Source of the DNA: Phycisphaerae bacterium
GTDB taxonomy: Bacteria; Planctomycetota; Phycisphaerae; Phycisphaerales; SM1A02
Length of the DNA stretch: 37,861 nucleotides
Direction of reading: 5' to 3'
Assembly (NCBI GenBank): GCA_016795035.1
Contig: JAEUIT010000067.1
Span: forward strand, 1 to 37,861
In this document: positions 25,893 through 37,462 of the stretch, one piece after another
Layout: each line of letters starts with the position of its first letter
How positions within the stretch are numbered: position 1 is the stretch's first letter
Program-made: the position numbers and the translations under genes
The notes under the pieces: generated by a model
Seen by the model: the letters and a program-made list of their open reading frames with translations, nothing else
What the model was told of the DNA's origin: nothing
The model's database searches: none

Positions 25893-26666
25893 TTATGCGA
25901 ACGACTTTGGCCGAGCTCGTTCGACATAGGCCTGCAAGGTCCGTCCTGGACACAAGGTACTAGCGCCGCGCCACTCCTGGTGGGTGTAGACGCGGCTCTT
26001 CGGCACGTTGTACTTCGCCATCATCGCCCGCACCTGCTTATTCAGGCCTGCGAGCTGCTTCGGCGTCGGTGTCTGCTCTTCGAAGTTCCCGAGGCACATG
26101 ATGCCCACGTTCCCTTCGTTGTGATTCTTGACGTGCGCGCCCTGGTACTTGAGGTTGCGACCTTCCCAGATGCGCCCTTCGCGGTCGATGATGAAGTGGT
26201 AGCCGATGTCCGCGTACCCGCCGCCCTTGGCGTTGCGGTGTGCAACGCGGACTTGCTCGATGCGCGACGCCGTCTCGCCCACGTCGACGGCCATGAAGGG
26301 CTCCCAGCCCTCGTGGTGGATCGTGATGCTCTTGACCGGGAGCATCGGGTTGATGTCCTTCATGTCCGGACCGGACTTCGCCCACTTCGAGCGCGGAATC
26401 ACGCCGCCCGGAAGGAACGCGGGCTCGGGAGCGACGGTCGGGCCGGACTTCGGCGGCGGCGGCACGTTGCGCGTGATGCGCCGAGGCGCGGGCACGTCGT
26501 CGTAGCGGCCGCTCGGAAAGTCGGCGTCGGGAAGTTCGGCGGTCTCGGTCGAGGTCGCACAACCGACAAGCAGGATCGACGACGCCGCAAGGAACGAGCG
26601 TCGGCTGACGGACAGCCACGTGCTCCTCGTCGTGATCTCGATCGGATCGTGTGCGGACTCTGACAT
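25893..26666 (-). CDS. Tat-exported N-acetylmuramoyl-L-alanine amidase lipoprotein, first
   Basis: This encodes 257 residues from ATG 26666. A twin-arginine signal SRRSFLAA (21-28) leads to a lipobox LLVGC with Cys36, then a Pro-rich linker to about 85. The amidase_2/PGRP domain follows, with zinc ligands H117 (TIHHEG), H229 (YTHQEW) and C239 (LCPG), and a likely catalytic Tyr156 in DIGYHFIIDREGRIWEGR. The family cuts the bond between N-acetylmuramic acid and L-alanine in peptidoglycan. It is anchored outside the inner membrane, so it can act in wall turnover. The next gene upstream is a clear paralogue. Family call is firm. Confidence 0.92.
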   Translation of the reverse strand: MSESAHDPIEITTRSTWLSVSRRSFLAASSILLVGCATSTETAELPDADFPSGRYDDVPAPRRITRNVPPPPKSGPTVAPEPAFLPGGVIPRSKWAKSGPDMKDINPMLPVKSITIHHEGWEPFMAVDVGETASRIEQVRVAHRNAKGGGYADIGYHFIIDREGRIWEGRNLKYQGAHVKNHNEGNVGIMCLGNFEEQTPTPKQLAGLNKQVRAMMAKYNVPKSRVYTHQEWRGASTLCPGRTLQAYVERARPKSFA

Positions 26667-26807
26667 CTGCCATCCTCGACGGCCCGTCGATCAGGCGGCG
26701 CGTGGACGATCGTCCGCGACCGGCGGGAAATGAGTAGATCGGTCGATGCTCGACCGCTGCCGTAGATTTCGCTTGCGGTTTGTGAGCGTCTCGTGACGGC
26801 GAGAACG

Positions 26808-27599
26808 TCAGCTCGCGCGAAGCTCGCGATTGCGAAGCGCAACAAACTCGACTTGGAGATTTTGTCCCGGGCAGAGGGTCTGCGCGCCGGGCCATTCGCG
26901 ATGGCTGAAGACGCGCGTCCACGGCACCGAGAAGTAGGCGCAGACCGCGTAGAGATGCGTCCGAAGCGCCGCGAGTTGCGCGGGCGTCGGGCGCTGCACC
27001 TCGAAGTTGCCCATGACGAGGATGCCCACGTTCCCCTCGTTCCGGTCCTTCACGTGCGCCCCCTGCCACTGCAGGCTGCGCGCCTCCCACACCACGCCCG
27101 CGCGGTCGATCACGAAGTGGTAGCCGATGTCGCCCCAGCCGCGGGCTCGATGGCCCACGCGGTAGAGCTCGATGCGTTCCGCCATGGCCGCGGAATCGGA
27201 GGCCATCTCGAGCCGGTCGAGTCCGTCGTGGTGCACGGTCACGTAGCGGACCGGCAGCATCGGGTTCATGATGCTCGTGTCAGGCTCGCCATGCGACCAG
27301 TCCGTCCGCGGACGCACGCCTGGGAAGGTCGCCCCTTGCAACGCCGTGGCTTTGGCCGGCGGCGGCGCGGACGGGGTCGGACGCGGCGGGGCGTTGAGTC
27401 CGCCGGTCGGCGAGTCCGCCTTGGGCAAGCTCGCGGCGATGTGCGAGGACTCCGCGGCGCACGCCGACAGGAACGAGGCCCCCGCCATCAGTCCCAGCGT
27501 CTCGAGCACCCGGCGGCGCGACCACCGCGGATCGAGCGGCTCGCGCGCGGGCGGCATCGACGGAAGCGATGCGTGAGTAGGGCGTGGGTTCGGGTGCAT
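26808..27599 (-). CDS. Tat-exported N-acetylmuramoyl-L-alanine amidase lipoprotein, second
   Basis: This encodes 263 residues from ATG 27599; ATG 27557 is an equally possible start, and neither has a strong ribosome site. The twin-arginine signal SRRRVLETLG (27-36) leads to a lipobox (FLSAC, Cys47), a Pro/Ala-rich linker (to about 90) and an amidase_2 domain. Zinc ligands are H123 (VTVHHDG), H233 (FSHREW) and C243 (LCPG), and DIGYHFVIDRAGVVWEAR holds the conserved Tyr160. It is a paralogue of the gene at 25893, 141 bases apart. The domains are much closer to each other than the signal and linker regions, which suggests an old tandem duplication. Upstream is a 14-base tandem repeat. Confidence 0.9.
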   Translation of the reverse strand: MHPNPRPTHASLPSMPPAREPLDPRWSRRRVLETLGLMAGASFLSACAAESSHIAASLPKADSPTGGLNAPPRPTPSAPPPAKATALQGATFPGVRPRTDWSHGEPDTSIMNPMLPVRYVTVHHDGLDRLEMASDSAAMAERIELYRVGHRARGWGDIGYHFVIDRAGVVWEARSLQWQGAHVKDRNEGNVGILVMGNFEVQRPTPAQLAALRTHLYAVCAYFSVPWTRVFSHREWPGAQTLCPGQNLQVEFVALRNRELRAS

Positions 27600-27613
27600 G
27601 CCTGAAAGATGAG

Positions 27614-27669
27614 CCCTGAAGGGAAGCCCCTGAAGGGAAGCCCCTGAAGGAAGCCCCTGAGGGAGAAGC
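27614..27669. repeat. 14-bp tandem repeat, four copies, upstream of the second amidase
   Basis: Two exact copies of CCCTGAAGGGAAGC (27614-27627, 27628-27641) are followed by a 13-base and a 15-base variant (27642-27654, 27655-27669). The unit contains a near-palindrome (CCCTGAAGGG), so each can form a small hairpin. It sits between the amidase start and gyrB, inside the shared divergent region. Confidence 0.82.
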
Positions 27670-27828
27670 CTTGTCCGGAGGCGTCGTGACCAGCGATATC
27701 GACCGAGCCGACGCGAGCCGCGGAGTGTACGGCGGGTCTTCCTGAATTCGTCGGGATTCGACCACTCGGAATCGAGCAGAAAAACGGCGTTTTTGCTACG
27801 ATTTGTGACTCGCGTCAGAGCAGTCGAA

Positions 27829-30538
<2,710 letters not shown>

Positions 30539-30558
<20 letters not shown>

Positions 30559-31174
30559 GCGCCGGCGCGGCGTTCTTCGCGCCGCATTCGGGGCATCGCA
30601 CGCGCCCGTCGGGGGCGTCGAGCCCGACCAGCGAGTGGCTGCAACGTCGACATTGGCCTTCCGCCGCGCGCTTCGCCCGCCTGGCCCAGGGAAAGAGAAG
30701 CCACGCACCGGCCGCAAGGAGCACGGGCAGCGGCCAGAGGATGAACGACAGGTCGCGGGCCACGCCGCCGTCGGCCCACATGCCGTCGTTATGGTCGTAT
30801 TGGATAACGCCGGGGACGTACCAGACGGCGTAGTGCCGCGGCGGAAGCACCTCGTTGCCGCCCGGCGCCATCAGCCACCGCCACGAGCCGCCGAGGAGCT
30901 TCCCGACGAGCGGCGTGTCGGCCTCGGCCGGAGCCCGCGACGCGTGCCAGCCGACGTCGTAGGACCCCATCACGCCGGTCTTCGTGGCGATCCAGATCGA
31001 GCACTGCGCGTCGGCGCCCGAGAGCGAGACGCTCAACGGTCCGAACTCGCGGGCCCAGCGCCAGTACCAGCGGGAGCTGTACACCGTGAGCGCCGCGGTC
31101 GCGACGGCAAGGACCGCGCAACACCATGCGAGCAGGCGACGCTTCCGTCCTCGACGAAATCCGAATCGGCCCAT
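30539..31174 (-). CDS. Membrane protein with C-terminal zinc ribbon, Phycisphaerae-type
   Basis: This encodes 211 residues from ATG 31174, with GGGAG about 10 bases upstream; the frame extends a little farther. A basic N-terminus (FRRGRKRR) is followed by a membrane helix (about 14-33), an outer domain of about 100 residues with several Trp/Tyr, a second helix (about 143-160), and a zinc ribbon CRRCSHSLVGL ... RVRCPECG. I know this ending from many membrane proteins of Phycisphaerae, where it is very common; function unknown. Its 3' end overlaps the gyrB 3' end by 20 bases, tail to tail. It lies divergent to the secreted GH2 gene. Confidence 0.85.
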
Positions 31175-31254
31175 GCGCGAAGGCTCCCGAGGTCTTCCGA
31201 CCGGCGGAGCGTACGGCATGCACGCGGCGCGGACGCTCCGCTACCGTGTCGCGC

Positions 31255-33726
31255 ATGACTGCGACTCTCTCGCTTGCGATCGTCGCCCTGATGTCCGCCG
31301 CCGGCCAATCGGCTCCTGCCGAAACGCACCAGGAATCGAACACTCGCCCGCCGCTTCTGACGCGCTGGGCGCCGCTGGTCGACCGCGCGGCGCCGCACGC
31401 CGAGCATCCGCGTCCGCAACTCGCGCGCGACCGCTGGATGTCGCTCAACGGCGTGTGGCAGTACGCGATCCGTCCGATGGAGGCGGGGCTCGCGTTCCCG
31501 GAGAAGCCGGACGGCGAGATCCTCGTGCCCTTTCCGCTCGAGAGCCAGCTGTCGGGCGTCGCGCGCACCCTGACGAAGGACTCGCGGCTTCTCTATCGCC
31601 GCACGTTCGCGGCGCCGCCGACCGCGCCGGGCAAGCGCGTGCTGCTCCACTTCGAAGCGGTCGACTGGGGCGCGAAGGCCCTCCTGAACGGCGTGCCGCT
31701 CGGCGACCACACAGGCGGATTCGAGCCGTTCACGTTCGACGTCACGCAGCACCTTCGGCCCGGCGACAACGAGTTGTTAGTCACCGCATGGGACCCGTGC
31801 GACGAGGCGAGCGAGTACGAGCCGCCGCGCGGCAAGCAGGTGCGTTCGCCGTCGGGCATCTGGTACACGTCGGTCACCGGCATCTGGCAGACCGTGTGGC
31901 TCGAGTGGGTCCCCGAGCGCTCGATCGAGCGCGTGACGTTCGCGCCGAATCTCGCGAAGGGCACGGTCGACGTCACGCCGACCGTGCGCGGCGAGACCTC
32001 GCCGCAAGCCGCCGTCGACGTCTCCATCCGTTGGCCCGACAACCCGAGCGGTCCGCCCGCGGTCCAGGCGTTCGTGCCCGTCAATACGACGACGACCCTC
32101 ACCATTCCGAACGCGCAGGCGTGGAGCCCCGAGTCGCCGACGCTCTACACCGTCGACCTCCGCTACGGCGCCGACATCGCGCAGAGCTACTTCGCGTTCC
32201 GCACGATCGCGCTCGAGCGCGAGCCCGGCGGCCGCTCGCGGATTCTCCTGAACGGCAAGCCGTATTTCATGCTCGGCCTCCTTGACCAAGGCTGGTGGCC
32301 CGACGGCCTCTACACCGCGCCGACCCACGACGCGATGGTCTACGACCTCGAAGTCACGAAGGCGCTCGGCTTCAACACGATCCGCAAGCACGTGAAGGTC
32401 GAGCCTGCAACGTGGTACGCCGCATGCGATCGACTCGGTCTCCTCGTCTGGCAGGACATGCCGTCGAGCGGACCGTACATCGGGCCCGGCGATCCCGACG
32501 CCGCGCGCGGCGAGCGCTCGAAGGAGGTCTATGAGTCGGAACTCACGTCGATGATCGATCGGCTGTCGTTCTTCCCGTCGATCGTGATGTGGGTGCCGTT
32601 CAACGAAGGCTGGGGGCAGTTCGACACCGAGCGCATCGCGAAGCTCGTCAAGGCGAAGGATCCCACGCGTCTCGTGAATAGCGCGAGCGGTTGGACCGAT
32701 CGCGGCGCGGGCGACGTCTACGACATCCACGACTACTCCGCCGCGCTCTCGGGCAAGGCGCCGCCCGGCGACGGAACGCGGGCGCACGTGATCGGCGAGT
32801 TCGGCGGCCTCGGCCTCGCCATCCCCGGTCACCTTTGGAAGGGCGACGGCTGGGGCTATCGCAGCTTCAAGGACGCGCCCGAACTCACGAGGGCGTACCG
32901 CGCGCTCATCGAGCAACTTCCGGAGCTCGCGATCGACGGCATCTCCGGCGCGATCTACACCCAGACGACCGACGTCGAGGGCGAGATCAACGGAATGATG
33001 ACCTACGACCGCGACGTCCTGAAGATGAACTCGGCGGAGGTCTCCTCGATCAACCGAGGTGCCATCGCGAAGGCCAACACGTGGGCGCGGGGCGCGACGA
33101 TCGAGGTCGTCGTCACGAGCGGCTACGACGAGCAGGATGAGGGGCGCCGGCCGACCTGGCATTGGCTCGAGGGTCCCCTGCCCGAAAGCTGGTTCGGAAA
33201 GGACTTTGACGACTCGGCGTGGAAGAAGGGTCCGAGCGGCTTCGGAACCCCCGAAACGCCCGGCGCGGTGCTCGGCACCCCCTGGACTGGGTCCGAGATC
33301 GCGATCCGTCGGCGCTTCACACTTTCACAAAATGATGCGCCTACTCACCTCGTCATCCATCACGACGAGGACGCGGACGTTTATATTGACGGGGTCAAGA
33401 TCGCGTCCCTCGCCGGCTACACGACTGGCTACGGACGCGTAGAGCTGTCACCCCAAGCACGAGCGCTGCTCACACCTGGCGAACACGTCATCGCCATTCG
33501 TTGTGTGAACACCTCCGGCGGACAGTTCATCGACGCTGGCTTCGTGCGAGTCGTTCTCGACTCGAACGCGACGAAGCCTGTCGACTCGGCGTCGCACTCC
33601 TCGGCGGAAGCCGCGAACGGAGCGCCGAGCGACGCCCCGCCCACGGAGAGGGCGGGTGCAGCACAGGGTTCTGGCTTGGGCCAGAGCACCAGTTCGAACA
33701 CGGGTTCGAGTTCCGGGCCGAAGTGA
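31255..33726 (+). CDS. Secreted glycoside hydrolase family 2 enzyme
   Basis: This encodes 823 residues from ATG 31255. A signal peptide (1-20, SLAIVALMSAAGQSA) is followed by the GH2 jelly roll (about 55-220, with SGIWYTSVTGIWQTVWLE), an Ig-like domain (220-320) and the TIM barrel (320-610). The acid/base is E451 in MWVPFNEGW and the likely nucleophile is E515 in HVIGEFGG. A C-terminal beta domain (about 640-770) and a Ser/Gly-rich tail (about 780-823) follow. GH2 enzymes are beta-galactosidases, beta-glucuronidases or beta-mannosidases; the barrel motifs do not let me choose. Unlike the beta-mannosidase at 862 it is exported. Its last 400 bases look less GC-biased than the rest, as if the 3' end had been exchanged. 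Family call is firm, substrate open. Confidence 0.9.
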   Translation: MTATLSLAIVALMSAAGQSAPAETHQESNTRPPLLTRWAPLVDRAAPHAEHPRPQLARDRWMSLNGVWQYAIRPMEAGLAFPEKPDGEILVPFPLESQLSGVARTLTKDSRLLYRRTFAAPPTAPGKRVLLHFEAVDWGAKALLNGVPLGDHTGGFEPFTFDVTQHLRPGDNELLVTAWDPCDEASEYEPPRGKQVRSPSGIWYTSVTGIWQTVWLEWVPERSIERVTFAPNLAKGTVDVTPTVRGETSPQAAVDVSIRWPDNPSGPPAVQAFVPVNTTTTLTIPNAQAWSPESPTLYTVDLRYGADIAQSYFAFRTIALEREPGGRSRILLNGKPYFMLGLLDQGWWPDGLYTAPTHDAMVYDLEVTKALGFNTIRKHVKVEPATWYAACDRLGLLVWQDMPSSGPYIGPGDPDAARGERSKEVYESELTSMIDRLSFFPSIVMWVPFNEGWGQFDTERIAKLVKAKDPTRLVNSASGWTDRGAGDVYDIHDYSAALSGKAPPGDGTRAHVIGEFGGLGLAIPGHLWKGDGWGYRSFKDAPELTRAYRALIEQLPELAIDGISGAIYTQTTDVEGEINGMMTYDRDVLKMNSAEVSSINRGAIAKANTWARGATIEVVVTSGYDEQDEGRRPTWHWLEGPLPESWFGKDFDDSAWKKGPSGFGTPETPGAVLGTPWTGSEIAIRRRFTLSQNDAPTHLVIHHDEDADVYIDGVKIASLAGYTTGYGRVELSPQARALLTPGEHVIAIRCVNTSGGQFIDAGFVRVVLDSNATKPVDSASHSSAEAANGAPSDAPPTERAGAAQGSGLGQSTSSNTGSSSGPK

Positions 33727-33742
33727 TGGTCGACTCTTACAC

Positions 33743-36700
33743 ATGCAGGCAATGACGATGTTGGAGGCGGGAACCCCCAATTCGGTGGATCTCGTCCAGG
33801 TGCTCGGCACGCTCGTGCGGCCCGAGGTGCTGCAACGTGGAGTGTGGCTGGTCTTGGGCGAAGCGGGTCGCGGCAACGAGTCGGGCGAGTCGATCGTCCG
33901 GGTCGAAAGCGCGCAGAGCTGGCCCGATCGCCGCACCGGACGCCAACGCACCCGCGTGACCGGGACCGTGCAAGGCACGGACACCTATTCGGTCGAAGTC
34001 GACGCCCGCGGCGACGGCACGATGACGTGCCACTGCACCTGCCCGTACTTCACCGATCGTCGCGTGCCCTGCAAGCACGTCGTCGCCTTCATCATGGAGA
34101 GCATTCGGCTGAAGCAGTGGATCTGGCCCGGCCACGTCCGCTCGCTCACCGCCGAGAACGCCCGCGACGTCGGCCTCCCGCAAGATCGGCGACGCAAACG
34201 TCGCAATCGCCGTGAAGGCCGCGAAGGGCGCGACGATGCTGGCACGACCGGCGCCCCGCCCGCCGACGGCAGCCCGACCGGCCCGACGCCGAACGGCCAG
34301 CCTCAGCAGCACCCCAACCACCAGCAGAATCCACAAGCGCGCGGCCCGCGCCCCGGCGCCCCGAACGGGCAGCCCAACCACCAAGGCCCCCAACATCCCG
34401 GCGCTCCGCATCAGCGAAACGGCCATTCGCGCCGACGACGCGACCATGACCGCGGTCACGAGTTCGCGCAAGGCGACGACTGGCGCTCGACGATCCTTCA
34501 GGAGACGCAGGGTCAGCGTCTTCCGCTCGTCTACACGTATCGCACCGACCGCGCGACGACGCGCCCCGACGACGTGACCATCTGGCGGCGCACGACCGAC
34601 CGCTCGCGTCCGTTGCAGCTCATCCGCATGCAGCTGCATGACGCGATGACGCTCAAGATCGACGACACCGACCGCGCGCTTCTTAAGGAGCTCGACGACC
34701 GCGCGAAGGCGCTGCAGCAGCAAGGCGGCTGGCTCGATCCGTCTTGGACCGCGGGCTTCGCGCGCATCGCCGCGAAGGCGGGTCGCCTGCATCGCTCGCC
34801 CGCGCCCGGCTACGTCGGCACGGCCTTCCGATGGGCCGGCGACAACGTTGCCGACGCGACGATCCGCGCCGAGAAGACGAAGGACGGCGGCCGCATCTAC
34901 GTCAAGGTCGAAGTGCCCGACGGCCCCACGATCGACTGGACCTCGCCCGGCGGCCGACGCTACGGCTCGCTCTACGGCCTCGGCGATTTGCTTGTCGAGT
35001 CCGGACCCGGCAGCGTCGAAGGTTTCGGCCCGGTGGCCGACGTCCTCGTCGAAGGCGGTGCCGTCAACTATCGCGGCGAAGAGATCGAGACGCTGCTCGA
35101 AGACCTTCGCAACGGCGACTGGGCCGCGATCGAGAAGCGGGCGGTGCGCTCCGAGCGCGTCGTCGATCCCGACCTCGGGATCGTCTACTACGACGCGAAG
35201 CCTGAGCCCGTCCTCCGCATCGACGGCGGTCCGCAGCGCGCGACCGTCGACGTGCAGCCGCTCGTGCGCTACCGACATCCCGACGACGAGGACATCGTCG
35301 TCCACCGCGATCCGCGCACGCATCAGATCGTCGAGCATCCGTCGGAACTCACCGAGTTCATCCCGCGCTACGACCGCGACGTCGAACTGCAGATCGCGTC
35401 CCGCGGCGAAACGATCCTGCGCCGCGCCTCAGGTAGCGGCGAGAAGATCTGGCGCATGCCGCGCACGCAGTTGCCGAACTTCCTGGCGACGGCGGGCCGC
35501 TCCGGCTTCGCGGTCGAGACCTCGCGCATGCCGACGCGCTCGAGCGGCGAATGGTCGCTCACGGTCACGAGCGGCGTCGACTGGTTCCAGCTCGACGGCT
35601 TCCTCCAGACCCCCAACGGCCCGATTCCCCTGAGCGCGCTCGTCAGCGCCGCGCGCAAGCATCCCGACGCCGTTGAACTCCTTCCGCTCGACGACGGCTC
35701 GTCGGTCGTGATGCCCGCGAAGCTGCAGGCGCTCCTGCGCCGCCTCGCGAAGCTCTGGTCGACGCGCGACGGCGGCGCGCTTCGTTTCGATCGATCCGAC
35801 GCGCTCTTCCTCGATGCACTGCTCGCCGACGCCGAGCGACACACCGACGACGAGCCGTTCCGCGAACTGCGCGACAAGTTGGCGTCGTTCGAATCGCCCA
35901 CGCCGAAGCCGCCGCCGAAGGAATTCCAAGGCACGCTTCGCGAGTATCAGCTCAACGCGCTTGGCTGGTTCGACGGACTGCGCCAGCTCAACTTCGGCGG
36001 CTGCCTCGCCGACGAGATGGGCTTGGGCAAGACCGTGCAGGTGCTCGCGATGCTGAGCGCCCGCCGCGCCGAGCAGGAGCGTGAGCTCAAGGCCGCCGCC
36101 GCGAAGGCCGCGAAGAAGAAGTCGAAGAAGAAGGTCTCGAAGAAGAAGGTCGCGACGAAGGCCGAGAAGGGCCTCTCCTCGCTGATCGTCGTGCCGCGCT
36201 CGATCGTGCGCAACTGGATCGACGAGGCGCACCGCTTCGCGCCGAAGCTCAAGGTGCTCGACCTTTCGCACGCGAAGCGCACGCTCGACGACCGCACGTT
36301 CGCGAAGTGCGATGTCGCGATCATGACCTACGGCACGGTGCTGCGCGACGTCGAGGAGCTCGCCGAGCGGCAGTTCGACTACGTCATCCTCGACGAGGCG
36401 CAGGCGGTCAAGACCGCGACCGCGCGCACGTCGAAGGCCGTGAAGTGCCTGAAGGCGAACCACAAGCTCGCGATGACCGGCACGCCGATCGAGAATCACC
36501 TCGGCGAACTCGGCAGCCTGATGGAGTTCCTCAATCCCGGCTTCGGCGAGCGACTCACGAAACTCACGGCGGGCGATCCGTCGGATCTCACGCTCGTGCG
36601 CCGCGCCGTCCATCCGTTCATCCTGCGCCGCACGAAGAAGGACGTCGCGAAGGAGCTTCCGGATCGCATCGAGCAGACGCTCTACTGTGACATGACGGAG

Positions 36701-37462
36701 GAGCAGCAGAAGCACTACGACGCGCTTCTCGACCGCATGCGCGCCGACCTCCTGAGCGCGATCGAGGAGGACGGTCTCGCGAAGTCGAAGATGCAGGTCC
36801 TCGAAGGACTGTTGCGGCTTCGGCAGATCGCGTGCCATCCGGTGCTCGTCGACAAGCGCCGCGCCCTCGCGGGCAGCGGCAAGATCGAGGCGCTCCTGCC
36901 GATGCTCGAGGAGTCGATGGAGGAAGGGCGCAAGACGCTCGTCTTCTCGCAGTTCACGAGCTTCCTCGCGCTGGTGCGCAAGGAACTCGACGAGCGCGGC
37001 ATCGTCTACGAATACCTCGACGGCAAGACGAAGGACCGCGCCGAGCGCGTGGCTCGCTTCAACCGCGACGAGAAGTGCTCGGTCTTCCTCCTAAGTTTGA
37101 AGGCCGGCGGCGTGGGCCTCAACCTTCAGTCGGCGGAGCGCGTGCTGCTCCTCGACCCGTGGTGGAATCCGGCCGTCGAAGCCCAGGCGATCGACCGTGC
37201 GCACCGCATCGGCCAGACGCGCTCGGTACATGCGATCCGAATGGTCAGCGCGGGCACGATCGAGGAGCGCGTCCTCGCGTTGCAGGAACGCAAGCGCTCA
37301 TTGGCCGACGCGATCCTCGCGCAAGACGGCGCCGCCGAATCGAGCGCCGGTCCGCTGGCCTCGCTGACGCGCGAAGACCTCGAGTTCCTCCTGGCGAAGC
37401 CCGGCGAAACGCCGAAGGCAAAGGCCAAGGCGAAGAAGAAGACGGTGAAGTCGAAGGAGTGA
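33743..37462 (+). CDS. SWIM zinc-finger SNF2-type helicase-like ATPase
   Basis: This encodes 1239 residues from ATG 33743 (ATGs at 33752 and 33758 are also possible). An N-terminal SWIM zinc finger, CxC-x(n)-CxH, is clear: C96, C98, C110, H112 (TCHCTC ... VPCKHVV). A Pro/Gln/Asn/His-rich linker follows (about 165-240). A central domain (about 250-720) is of unclear fold. SNF2 motifs follow: motif I DEMGLGKT (near 756), DEAQ (near 885), MTGTPIENHLGEL, and helicase C with LVFSQFTS, SLKAGGVGLNLQ and DRAHRIGQ. A Lys-rich insert (KKKSKKKVSKKK) lies between motifs I and II, near 790. SWIM-SNF2 proteins are DNA translocases that remodel DNA-protein complexes; the bacterial role is uncertain. It lies 16 bases after the GH2 stop, but that is not proof of an operon. 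Confidence 0.92.
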   Translation: MQAMTMLEAGTPNSVDLVQVLGTLVRPEVLQRGVWLVLGEAGRGNESGESIVRVESAQSWPDRRTGRQRTRVTGTVQGTDTYSVEVDARGDGTMTCHCTCPYFTDRRVPCKHVVAFIMESIRLKQWIWPGHVRSLTAENARDVGLPQDRRRKRRNRREGREGRDDAGTTGAPPADGSPTGPTPNGQPQQHPNHQQNPQARGPRPGAPNGQPNHQGPQHPGAPHQRNGHSRRRRDHDRGHEFAQGDDWRSTILQETQGQRLPLVYTYRTDRATTRPDDVTIWRRTTDRSRPLQLIRMQLHDAMTLKIDDTDRALLKELDDRAKALQQQGGWLDPSWTAGFARIAAKAGRLHRSPAPGYVGTAFRWAGDNVADATIRAEKTKDGGRIYVKVEVPDGPTIDWTSPGGRRYGSLYGLGDLLVESGPGSVEGFGPVADVLVEGGAVNYRGEEIETLLEDLRNGDWAAIEKRAVRSERVVDPDLGIVYYDAKPEPVLRIDGGPQRATVDVQPLVRYRHPDDEDIVVHRDPRTHQIVEHPSELTEFIPRYDRDVELQIASRGETILRRASGSGEKIWRMPRTQLPNFLATAGRSGFAVETSRMPTRSSGEWSLTVTSGVDWFQLDGFLQTPNGPIPLSALVSAARKHPDAVELLPLDDGSSVVMPAKLQALLRRLAKLWSTRDGGALRFDRSDALFLDALLADAERHTDDEPFRELRDKLASFESPTPKPPPKEFQGTLREYQLNALGWFDGLRQLNFGGCLADEMGLGKTVQVLAMLSARRAEQERELKAAAAKAAKKKSKKKVSKKKVATKAEKGLSSLIVVPRSIVRNWIDEAHRFAPKLKVLDLSHAKRTLDDRTFAKCDVAIMTYGTVLRDVEELAERQFDYVILDEAQAVKTATARTSKAVKCLKANHKLAMTGTPIENHLGELGSLMEFLNPGFGERLTKLTAGDPSDLTLVRRAVHPFILRRTKKDVAKELPDRIEQTLYCDMTEEQQKHYDALLDRMRADLLSAIEEDGLAKSKMQVLEGLLRLRQIACHPVLVDKRRALAGSGKIEALLPMLEESMEEGRKTLVFSQFTSFLALVRKELDERGIVYEYLDGKTKDRAERVARFNRDEKCSVFLLSLKAGGVGLNLQSAERVLLLDPWWNPAVEAQAIDRAHRIGQTRSVHAIRMVSAGTIEERVLALQERKRSLADAILAQDGAAESSAGPLASLTREDLEFLLAKPGETPKAKAKAKKKTVKSKE

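Noticed and set aside
27600..27828. Replication origin next to gyrB
   Set aside because: No dnaA, dnaN or cluster of DnaA boxes is seen; the tandem repeat is not A/T-rich.
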